Origin: Dethiobacter sp.
Lineage (GTDB): Bacteria; Bacillota; Dethiobacteria; DTU022; UBA8154
NCBI GenBank assembly: GCA_020725665.1
Contig: DYEO01000008.1
Location: 62,001-126,000, forward strand
Direction: 5' to 3'
Length of the DNA stretch: 64,000 nucleotides
Each line of letters starts with the position of its first letter. Position 1 is the first letter of the stretch. This document shows positions 57,213-64,000 of the stretch, one piece after another. Made by a program: the position numbers and the translations under genes. The notes below the pieces were generated by a model. It had not been told where the DNA came from and made no database searches. It worked only from the letters and a program-made list of their open reading frames with translations.

Positions 57213-59666
57213 ATGGAAAAAGAAAAAATTATTACTGTTCCCCTGGACCAGGAAGTCAAGAGTTCATTTCTGGATTACGCCATGAGCGTTATTGTCAGCC
57301 GGGCCCTTCCCGATGTGCGGGATGGGTTGAAACCGGTACACAGGCGCATCCTGTACGCTTTGATGGATATGGGCATGACCCCCGATAAACCTCACAAGAA
57401 ATCGGCCCGCTTAGTGGGGGAGGTTCTCGGTAAGTATCACCCTCATGGTGACCAGGCCGTTTACGAGGCAATGGTGCGCCTGGCCCAGCCTTTTACCACG
57501 CGCTATCCCCTGGTGGACGGGCACGGTAATTTCGGCTCCATGGACGGGGATGCGGCGGCGGCGATGCGCTACACGGAAGCCCGCCTTTCCCCCCTGGCGC
57601 TGGAGATGCTCCGCGACCTGGACAAGGAAACGGTGGATTTTCGCCTTAACTTTGACGAGAGCCTGGAGGAACCGGTGGTGTTGCCGGCACGCTTCCCGAA
57701 CTTGCTGGTAAACGGATCTGCAGGAATCGCTGTGGGGATGGCCACCAGCATTCCTCCCCACAATCTTGCTGAAACGATCAATGCATTAGAGTTGCTTATC
57801 GCAAGACCGGAAGCGAGGGATGATGAACTGCTGGAGATCGTTAAAGGACCGGATTTTCCCACCGGCGGAATCATCATCGGCGCCAGGGGGATCCGTGATG
57901 CCTACCTTACGGGCAGGGGCAGCGTCCAGGTGCGTGGCAAGACCAGCATCGAGCTGGGCAAGGATGGACGGGAAAAGCTGCTGATTACAGAGGTTCCCTA
58001 CCAGCAGAACAAGGCCAGGCTGATTGAAAGAATTGCCGAACTGGTAAGGGATAAAAAAATTGAAGGTATCAGTGAGCTGCGTGACGAATCGGACCGCAGC
58101 GGCGTGCGTATTGTCATCGAAATGCGCCGCGGTTTTCAACCGGAGCTTGTTTTAAACCAGCTTTTTAAATATACACCCCTGCAGCAGAGTTTTAGCATCA
58201 TTATGCTGGCTCTGGTTGACGGTAGGCCGAAGATCCTCACCTTGCGCGAACTTCTCCTCGCCTATCTCGCACACCAGAAGGAAGTGGTAACACGCCGCTC
58301 CCAATTCCTTTTAAACCGTGCCATGGAGAGGGCCCACCTTTTGGAAGGCCTGCGCATTGCCCTGGACAACCTGGACCGGGTGATCGAGATCATCAGGAGT
58401 TCTCCCGATGTTAAAGAAGCACGGCACAGCTTAATGGAAAACTTTTCCCTGAGTGAAAAACAGGCGCAGGCCATCCTGGAAATGCGTTTGCAGCGGCTGA
58501 CCGCCCTCGAGAGACAGAAACTGGAAGAAGAATACCGTTCCCTCATGGAGGAGATTGCCTACCTGCGTGCCCTGCTTGCTGACGAATCGCTGATTATGCA
58601 AGAAATCAGGCGGGAACTGCAGGAGACAAGGCGAAAATTCGGGGATAAGCGGCTGACGAAGATTGTGGTCCACGATGCTGAGATCGAATTGGAAGACCTC
58701 ATTCGCGAGGAGAAAGTGGTGATTACGCATACCCACCAGGGCTATATCAAACGGTTGCCTCTGGACACTTACCGCAGCCAGCACCGTGGCGGCCGGGGCA
58801 TCGTTGCTCACTCCATGCGGGAAAAGGATTTCATCGAGCACCTCTTTGTCTGCTCAACCAAGGATTTACTTCTCTGTTTCAGCAACATGGGAAAAGTCTA
58901 CCCCCTGAAAGTTTACGAGATTCCGGAAAGCGGCCGCACAGCCCGTGGTACGGCCATCGTCAATCTCCTTCCCCTGGAAAAGGGCGAGTATATTACCGCC
59001 GTTTTCCCCCGCGTGGAACACCAGGAGGGTGATTGTATCATCATGGCCACACAGCAGGGGGTTGTGAAAAAAAGTCTGCTGCAGGAATATGCCTCCGCCA
59101 GGCGGTCGGGGCTCATTGCCCTGGGGTTGACCGCCGGTGATCAACTTATCGCTGTGCGTTACCTCGGTTGCAGCGATAATGCGGCAGAAAATAACGATGT
59201 GGATGTGCTCATGGCCACGGCCCGTGGTCTGTTGATTCGCTTTTCCAGCCAACAGTTGCGTCCCCTCGGGCGAACGGCGCGGGGGGTAAAGGGGATTACC
59301 CTCACCCCTGGTGACCGGGTGGTAAATATGAATCTTTTGCCGGCCAACCCGGCTGTTAAAACGGCTCTTTTTCTGGTAACGGAAAAAGGATTCGGCAAGA
59401 TTACCAGGGCCAACGAGTTCCGCAAGCAGAACCGCGGCGGTAAAGGTATTCTGGCCCTGAAGGTGAGTGAGCAGGTAGGAGAGCTGGTCAGTTTTGCCCT
59501 GGTACAGAAAAAGGATGAATTCATTATTATAACCGCCCGCGGACTTGTTATCCGTGAAAAAGTGGCGCCTGTTTCCGTGCAGGGCCGCTATGCCCGGGGT
59601 GTTACCCTGATCAGGCTTTCCCCCGACGATAAAGTGGTCAACCTGGCTATCTTGCCACGTGAATAG
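57213..59666 (+). CDS. gyrA: DNA gyrase subunit A
   Basis: DNA-cleaving subunit, 817 residues. The catalytic Tyr lies in [11 protein letters not shown], and a gyrase-type GyrA box is seen as KQNRGGKG in the C-terminal beta-pinwheel, distinguishing it from ParC. In the quinolone-determining region the motif reads [14 protein letters not shown]: Gln (codon CAG, 57453-57455) replaces the usual Ser83. It follows gyrB by 43 bases. Confidence 0.97.
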   Translation: MEKEKIITVPLDQEVKSSFLDYAMSVIVSRALPDVRDGLKPVHRRILYALMDMGMTPDKPHKKSARLVGEVLGKYHPHGDQAVYEAMVRLAQPFTTRYPLVDGHGNFGSMDGDAAAAMRYTEARLSPLALEMLRDLDKETVDFRLNFDESLEEPVVLPARFPNLLVNGSAGIAVGMATSIPPHNLAETINALELLIARPEARDDELLEIVKGPDFPTGGIIIGARGIRDAYLTGRGSVQVRGKTSIELGKDGREKLLITEVPYQQNKARLIERIAELVRDKKIEGISELRDESDRSGVRIVIEMRRGFQPELVLNQLFKYTPLQQSFSIIMLALVDGRPKILTLRELLLAYLAHQKEVVTRRSQFLLNRAMERAHLLEGLRIALDNLDRVIEIIRSSPDVKEARHSLMENFSLSEKQAQAILEMRLQRLTALERQKLEEEYRSLMEEIAYLRALLADESLIMQEIRRELQETRRKFGDKRLTKIVVHDAEIELEDLIREEKVVITHTHQGYIKRLPLDTYRSQHRGGRGIVAHSMREKDFIEHLFVCSTKDLLLCFSNMGKVYPLKVYEIPESGRTARGTAIVNLLPLEKGEYITAVFPRVEHQEGDCIIMATQQGVVKKSLLQEYASARRSGLIALGLTAGDQLIAVRYLGCSDNAAENNDVDVLMATARGLLIRFSSQQLRPLGRTARGVKGITLTPGDRVVNMNLLPANPAVKTALFLVTEKGFGKITRANEFRKQNRGGKGILALKVSEQVGELVSFALVQKKDEFIIITARGLVIREKVAPVSVQGRYARGVTLIRLSPDDKVVNLAILPRE

Positions 59667-59687
59667 AACCGGCGGGGAGGGATAAAG

Positions 59688-61079
59688 TTGAAATATTCCC
59701 GCAGTATCTCGCCGGCACTTGTTATTCTGCTGCTGCTGCTCATCATAGCAGCATTTATTCTGGATTGGACCAGGCCCCAGGAGCAACCTGTGTCGGCCTT
59801 ACCCATTCCACCCCGCAGTACTGATATGGCCGTAATCGGCGGCACGACGGCTGCTTTGCTCACCGCGCTGCACGGAGCCCAAAACGGTGCACAGGTCTAC
59901 CTTTTCCCGCAGGGACAGGAACTGGGAGAGGATGCGGTTTTTTTGCTTGCCGAAGGGCTGGCCGCAGCCCTGACCCCACCACAGCAGCATCTGGCTGATT
60001 TCCAAAGTCCCGGGGAACAGGTAAAACTCCTTTCTCCCACGGAACTGGGCGAAAGGCTCCGCAAAAGGGGCGGCTACATAAACGATCCGGCTCTGTTGTC
60101 TGCTTTCATTAATTTCTCGCCCCGCCTGTATTACCTGTTGGAGAGTATCAGCGGTGTTGCCTTCGACCTCATTCCCGACGCAGAGCAACCCTATCACCAT
60201 CTCAGCAGGGAAGCCCTGAACCCCGCCGCTTTCAGGCAGCGGCTGCAGATCGATGTAATGCGGGCCGGCGTAATCATCAGTAATGATCATGTTAAGGATT
60301 TACTCTTTACCCCGGAGGGGGAGATAAGGGGCCTGCTGCTGGAAAACAGCCGGGGCAAAGAGGAAATTCTGAACCTGCGCTCCGTCGTTCTGGCGGACGG
60401 CGGGTACAGCGGCAGCCTTTTACGCTGGCATCCCTACCTGCCGTCGAACAATATGGTCGTGCTCCGTTCCGGGCAGGAGGGCCGGGGTTTAAGCCTTGCC
60501 GCGGAACTGGGTATGGATGTGGTACAGACCGGTTTTTACCGCCGGCGTGTCATTCTCTATTCAGCGATTAACGAAGAACATTGTTACTTACCGCCAAACC
60601 CCTGGAAGCAAACCTATTTATTTAATAACAGGGGGCAACTGCTGGCCTGGTATGATGCCGGCACGCAGGAGATCTTTAATTTTATTCATGCTTCTCCCCC
60701 CGGCGGTGTGTTTCTCCTCGCCGGGGAAGAGAGTATACCCCCTGCCTGTGCACACTTTTTTAGCCGTTTTGCGGACCGGGATAGTCTGGCACGTTTCTGT
60801 GAAGGGAAACTGCCGTCTTTTCCACTTCCTTTCCTGCCCGGCGAGGCCCATCTTGTAGCCCCCGTGCGTGTGGGTGTGGATTACACCCCCGACGGCCTGG
60901 CCGTAACCCCCCGCGGTGAGGTGAAACGCAACGGCAAGGTGGTGCCGGGTCTCTATGCCGCTGGAGAGATTTGCGGCGGTCTCCACGGTGAGGCGGTGCT
61001 CCCCGGTATGCCCCTGAGCGAGACGCTTTTTCTTTCTGCCGTGGCCGGAGAGGCGGCAGCCCGCCACGCCTGGCGGTAG
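59688..61079 (+). CDS. Membrane-anchored FAD-binding protein, fumarate-reductase-flavoprotein-like
   Basis: A 463-residue protein: N-terminal transmembrane segment (about 9-26), then a Rossmann region reading MAVIGGTTAALLTALHGAQNGAQVYLF, and the FAD_binding_2-type end LYAAGEICGGLHGEAVLPGMPLSETLFLSAVAGEAAA. The dinucleotide motif is atypical (GGTTAA for GGGxAG), so FAD binding or activity may differ. TTG 59688 with GGAGGGA upstream, 21 bases after gyrA. The stop TAG lies in a dispersed palindrome. Substrate unknown. Confidence 0.7.
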   Translation: MKYSRSISPALVILLLLLIIAAFILDWTRPQEQPVSALPIPPRSTDMAVIGGTTAALLTALHGAQNGAQVYLFPQGQELGEDAVFLLAEGLAAALTPPQQHLADFQSPGEQVKLLSPTELGERLRKRGGYINDPALLSAFINFSPRLYYLLESISGVAFDLIPDAEQPYHHLSREALNPAAFRQRLQIDVMRAGVIISNDHVKDLLFTPEGEIRGLLLENSRGKEEILNLRSVVLADGGYSGSLLRWHPYLPSNNMVVLRSGQEGRGLSLAAELGMDVVQTGFYRRRVILYSAINEEHCYLPPNPWKQTYLFNNRGQLLAWYDAGTQEIFNFIHASPPGGVFLLAGEESIPPACAHFFSRFADRDSLARFCEGKLPSFPLPFLPGEAHLVAPVRVGVDYTPDGLAVTPRGEVKRNGKVVPGLYAAGEICGGLHGEAVLPGMPLSETLFLSAVAGEAAARHAWR

Positions 61080-61162
61080 GGGCGGGTCTCTGCGCCCGCC
61101 CGGACGGTTGACACCATTGCCACCGGTTGTAGGGGCGAGGTATGCCTCGCCCTTACAACCGG
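61076..61162. repeat. Two GTAGGGGCG palindromes
   Basis: GGGCGGG/CCCGCCC (61080-61101, with GTAG at 61076-61079 forming the stop of the preceding gene) and an 18-base-arm stem CCGGTTGTAGGGGCGAGG/CCTCGCCCTTACAACCGG (61123-61162, one mismatch). The second is followed by TTAAAAATAAAAA and may act as a terminator. Confidence 0.75.
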
Positions 61163-61302
61163 TTAAAAATAAAAATATTCCACACCTCCTTTGCATCTTC
61201 CCAAAGACCCCTTATTTCAATATAATAATTAATAACACATATAATAATGAATAACACAAAAAAATTAAATAAGCTTGTTCTAAGCGGTAAGGAGGCGAAC
61301 CG

Positions 61303-62808
61303 ATGACGCATAACAGTAAGGTAGGTATTACCGATACCACACTGCGCGACGCGCACCAGTCCCTCATGGCCACACGCCTGCGTAACGAACATATAATGCC
61401 CATAATTTCCCATATTGATGAGGTGGGCTACCATTCCCTGGAGGTCTGGGGCGGGGCCACCTTTGATACCTGCCTGCGCTTTCTCGACGAAGATCCGTGG
61501 GAACGGCTTGTGCAGATGCGCGAACTGGCACCCCGTTCCCCTTTTCAAATGCTGCTGCGCGGTCAAAACCTGGTGGGTTACCGTCACTATCCCGATGACG
61601 TGGTGGACGCTTTTGTCAGGCTGGCCGTGAAAAACGGCATTAATATTATCCGCATATTTGATGCCCTCAATGATACGCGCAACATGTCCCGGGCTATGGC
61701 AGCGGCCCGCGCAGCGGGAGCGCACGTGCAGGCGACCCTGAGCTACACGCTCAGCCCCCTGCATAATATCGAGTATTTCGTGCAGTTGGCTGTGGAACTG
61801 GAAAAGATGGGGGCAGATTCCATCGCCATCAAGGACATGGCCGGCCTGCTTACACCCTATGCCACATATACGCTGGTGCAGCGCCTCAAGGAGAGCATTG
61901 AACTCCCTGTACAGCTTCATTCCCATTTTACCAGCGGCATGGCTTTCATGGCCTACCTGAAGGGTATTGAAGCCGGTTGCGACGTGGTTGACACCGCCAT
62001 CTCCGCACTGTCCCTTGGTTCGTCCCAGCCCGCCACGGAGAGCATGGTGGCCGCCCTGCAGGGGACGCCCTATGATACGGGCCTGGACCTGGAACAGATC
62101 AGCCACATTGCCGACTACTTTAAAGAGGTACGTAAGCATTACGATATTCCCGCCGATATCGTCATGGGGGTGGATACGGCCGTACTGAGCTACCAGATCC
62201 CCGGCGGCATGATCTCCAACCTGGCTTCCCAACTGGCCTCCCAAAATGCCACCAACCTGCTGCCCCAGGTGTTGGAAGAGGTACCCCGCGTGCGGGCCGA
62301 ACTGGGTTACCCTCCCCTCGTTACACCCTCCAGCCAGATCGTGGGTACACAGGCAGTGATTAATGTAATCAGCGGTGAGCGTTACAAGGTGATCCTCACG
62401 GAAGTAAAAAATTACCTGCGCGGTCTTTATGGCCGCCCCCCCGGGGAGGTGGATCCCGACCTGCTGGCGCGGGTGATTGGCAAGGAGGCACCCTATCAGG
62501 GCCGGCCCGCCGACCTGCTCGAGCCCGGCCTGGAAAAGGGGCGGGAGGAGCTGGGTAAATACATGGAAAAGGAAGAAGACATCCTCTCCTATATTCTCTT
62601 TCCCCAACAGGCCCTTTCCTTCTTCCAGCGTCGCCGGGGCGAGATTCCGCCGCAGCAAAATGCCGCTGCCCCGGCCGTCAAGACAGGTACCGCCGCTTCC
62701 CACTCCGGACCGGCAGCGGTTGTGCAGCTGGATAAACTCTATACGGTGGACCATGATCTCCTTGCCTCTGGAGATGAAACGGACTGCTTTATTTACCCCT
62801 CGGCCTAG
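61303..62808 (+). CDS. Pyruvate/oxaloacetate carboxyltransferase subunit (PycB/OadA/5S-like)
   Basis: TIM-barrel carboxyltransferase, 501 residues. Motifs: VGITDTTLRDAHQSLMATR, the metal histidines in LHSHFTSGMA, the carbamylated Lys in IAIKDMAGLLTP, and a PYC/OadA helical domain. The C-terminus ends in an Ala/Pro linker and a short DHDLLASGDETDC without a biotinyl (MKM) domain. It therefore resembles transcarboxylase 5S, or needs a separate biotin carrier. ATG 61303 with AAGGAGG upstream. Could serve anaplerosis or methylmalonyl-CoA:pyruvate transcarboxylation. Confidence 0.82.
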   Translation: MTHNSKVGITDTTLRDAHQSLMATRLRNEHIMPIISHIDEVGYHSLEVWGGATFDTCLRFLDEDPWERLVQMRELAPRSPFQMLLRGQNLVGYRHYPDDVVDAFVRLAVKNGINIIRIFDALNDTRNMSRAMAAARAAGAHVQATLSYTLSPLHNIEYFVQLAVELEKMGADSIAIKDMAGLLTPYATYTLVQRLKESIELPVQLHSHFTSGMAFMAYLKGIEAGCDVVDTAISALSLGSSQPATESMVAALQGTPYDTGLDLEQISHIADYFKEVRKHYDIPADIVMGVDTAVLSYQIPGGMISNLASQLASQNATNLLPQVLEEVPRVRAELGYPPLVTPSSQIVGTQAVINVISGERYKVILTEVKNYLRGLYGRPPGEVDPDLLARVIGKEAPYQGRPADLLEPGLEKGREELGKYMEKEEDILSYILFPQQALSFFQRRRGEIPPQQNAAAPAVKTGTAASHSGPAAVVQLDKLYTVDHDLLASGDETDCFIYPSA

Positions 62809-62883
62809 CACTACAGCGCAAGTTAGTAATTAGCGGCGCCATGGCTAGCGGTGTAGCGAAACAGGTAATATCGCGCTGTAGTG
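62809..62883. repeat. 75-base inverted-repeat element
   Basis: Eleven-base perfect arms CACTACAGCGC/GCGCTGTAGTG enclose an inner TAGC...GCTA palindrome. The left arm begins right after the carboxyltransferase stop codon. It may be a small mobile repeat or a terminator-like structure. Confidence 0.6.
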
Positions 62884-62898
62884 CCAGGCAATTTTTAT

Positions 62899-62927
62899 TT
62901 GACATCGCCCGGGGCTACGGCTATAAT
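62899..62927 (+). promoter_or_regulatory. Consensus sigma-A promoter for the T-box leader
   Basis: TTGACA (62899-62904), 17 bases, TATAAT (62922-62927): both hexamers and the spacing are perfect. Transcription would begin near 62934, just ahead of the T-box stem I. Confidence 0.88.
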
Positions 62928-62934
62928 AAAAAAC

Positions 62935-63186
62935 AATTAACAAACGATGACGGGGACAGGGCCGGGCCCCTTATTCCTGCAGAGAGCCGGTGGCGCTGTA
63001 AACCGGTGGAGAGGTGTTCAGGCTGTCACCCCGGAGTTCCTCCCTGAAAACGTAATGTTGCGTAGGGGCGGACGGTATACCCGTTAACGTAGAGCTTTGC
63101 AGCCTGAAGCGGCCTTGAAAAAGGCAAGAAGGGTGGTACCGCGGAGATAACTCCTTCGCCCCTTGGAAAAGGGCGAAGGAGTTTTT
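62935..63186 (+). ncRNA. T-box riboswitch leader
   Basis: tRNA-sensing leader. The T-box motif AGGGTGGTACCGCG is at 63130-63143. The Stem I base pairs CTGCAGAG (62977-62984) with CTTTGCAG (63095-63102), followed by the AGAGAG-type kink. An intrinsic terminator (CTCCTTCGCCC/GGGCGAAGGAG then TTTTT, 63151-63186) competes with the antiterminator. The downstream aminotransferase suggests a branched-chain amino acid tRNA, but I could not fix the specifier codon. Stem I contains a GTAGGGGCGGAC segment like the dispersed palindromes. Confidence 0.88.
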
Positions 63187-63227
63187 AAATTCATTAAATC
63201 TGCAGCGCAAGCGCAAAGGGAGGTGAA

Positions 63228-63259
63228 GGCCCGGTTTTTCCGCTGCCGGGAACCGGGCC
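63228..63259 (+). promoter_or_regulatory. Hairpin between Shine-Dalgarno and start codon
   Basis: GGCCCGGTT pairs perfectly with AACCGGGCC (loop about 14 bases). The GGGAGGTG Shine-Dalgarno ends at 63225 and the ATG begins at 63265, 39 bases apart. Folding the hairpin leaves seven unpaired bases, a normal spacing. Confidence 0.5.
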
Positions 63260-63264
63260 GGCAA

Positions 63265-64000
63265 ATGAGTTTGTTGATTTATCTGGACGGTGTGTACCTG
63301 CCCCGTGAGGAAGCCAGGATCTCTGTTTTCGATCACGGGTATCTCTATGGCGACGGGATTTTCGAGGGGATCCGGGCATATGACGGCCGTGTTTTCAAGC
63401 TGATGGAGCACCTGGAAAGGCTCTACGAGGGGGCCCATCATATTATGCTGGAGATTCCCCTGACCCCGCAGGAGATGGAGGCGGCCACAATGGAGACGAT
63501 GCGCCGTAACGGGCTTAAAGATGCCTACATCAGGATTGTCGTCTCCCGCGGCGTTGGGGATCTGGGCCTTGACCCGCGCAAATGCTCCCGCGCCACCGTT
63601 GTGATTATCGCCGACAAGATCTCCCTCTTCCCCCAGGAGTACTACGAGCAGGGGCTTGCTGTGATTACGGCGACCACGCGGCAGCGGTGCAGCGACACCA
63701 TGGAACCGCGGGTTAAGTCTCTCAACTATCTCAATAATATCCTGGTGAAGATTGAGGCCGCCCAAGCCGGCGTGATGGAAGCGATTATGCTCAGTTCCCA
63801 GGGTTTTGTAGTGGAAGGCTCGGGTTCCAATGTTTTTATCGTAAACAAAAAAGGAGAAATCATCACTCCTCCCACTTTCCTGGGCATCCTGGAAGGGATC
63901 ACCCGCAATACGGTAATCGATTTGGCCCGTGCGGTCGGGTTACCTGTTAAGGAGGAAATTTTTACGCGTCATGATCTCTATACGGCACGGGAATGTTTTC
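63265..64000 (+). CDS. ilvE: Branched-chain amino acid aminotransferase (class IV), partial
   Basis: PLP-dependent class IV aminotransferase, truncated by the window edge after about 245 codons. The N-terminal LIYLDGVYLPREEARISVFDHGYLYGDGIFEGIR is as in IlvE, and the PLP Lys lies in PRVKSLNYLNNIL. D-amino acid aminotransferase and aminodeoxychorismate lyase share the fold; the T-box leader favours a branched-chain role. ATG 63265 is chosen; GTG 63223 (directly abutting AAGGGAG) and the TTG codons just after the ATG are alternatives. Confidence 0.85.
   Translation, partial: MSLLIYLDGVYLPREEARISVFDHGYLYGDGIFEGIRAYDGRVFKLMEHLERLYEGAHHIMLEIPLTPQEMEAATMETMRRNGLKDAYIRIVVSRGVGDLGLDPRKCSRATVVIIADKISLFPQEYYEQGLAVITATTRQRCSDTMEPRVKSLNYLNNILVKIEAAQAGVMEAIMLSSQGFVVEGSGSNVFIVNKKGEIITPPTFLGILEGITRNTVIDLARAVGLPVKEEIFTRHDLYTARECF

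Noticed and set aside
58866..59786. 306-codon minus-strand open frame opposite gyrA
   Set aside because: Antisense shadow of gyrA; composition of a complementary-frame translation and crosses the gyrA/FAD gene boundary.
61153..62811. 552-codon minus-strand open frame
   Set aside because: Entirely opposite the carboxyltransferase gene, whose motifs are unambiguous; long antisense frames are common in GC-rich genes.

Overview
The window is a bacterial chromosome segment centred on a replication origin at about 50.1-52.0 kb. The gene set suggests an anaerobic, endospore-forming Clostridia lineage of the Moorella/Thermacetogenium kind. Pointers are a YyaC-type spore protein, a spore-type Lon protease, the Wal (YycFGHI) operon, a Noc/ParB pair, pyruvoyl-dependent arginine decarboxylase, T-box control, RNase P protein/YidC/Jag next to dnaA, and moderately GC-rich coding sequence with many TTG starts. 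No species can be named from this. Genes left of the origin are almost all on the minus strand and genes right of it on the plus strand, so nearly everything is transcribed away from the origin; nikR and yyaC are the exceptions.

Left arm, from the far end inward: nikR; a translation/termination block (prmC, prfA, DUF1385, rpmE, an M23 peptidase, rho); a sugar-phosphate block (glpX, fsa, fba); pyrG; and a polyamine operon (pdaD-speE-speB). A metallo-hydrolase and a decayed transposase follow. Next comes an extended Wal cell-wall operon: walR, walK, yycH, yycI, murA, a histidine phosphatase, htrA, a phosphoglycerate-mutase-like enzyme and rlmH. Then come a flavodoxin-fold reductase, a LysM-G5-M23 peptidase, purA, an FAD dehydrogenase, lonC-dnaB, rplI, the rpsF-ssb-rpsR operon, an AI-2E permease, DUF951-adk, yyaC, bactofilin plus an M23 peptidase, DUF554, parB-parA with a perfect parS, noc, rsmG, mnmE, jag-yidC-yidD-rnpA and rpmH.

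Right arm: dnaA, dnaN, recF, a DUF721/zinc-ribbon protein, remB, gyrB, gyrA, a membrane-anchored FAD protein, a biotin-domain-less pyruvate/oxaloacetate carboxyltransferase, and a T-box-controlled class IV aminotransferase cut by the window edge.

The least ordinary content is between and at the ends of genes. At least five decayed copies of a small element share a TCAGGAGTCAGGAGTCAG lead-in followed by the first codons of a four-helix-bundle (23S-IVS/S23-like) protein. They often lie beside GTAGGG...CCCTAC palindromes, and in several places they supply the last codons or the stop codon of an ordinary gene. Other points of note are a perfect Noc-binding site at murA matched by Noc-type specificity residues, a WalR box upstream of walR, a predicted hairpin between Shine-Dalgarno and start codon of the last gene, and Gln at the quinolone-determining Ser position of GyrA. 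All functional statements rest on reading the sequence and family knowledge; no searches were run.
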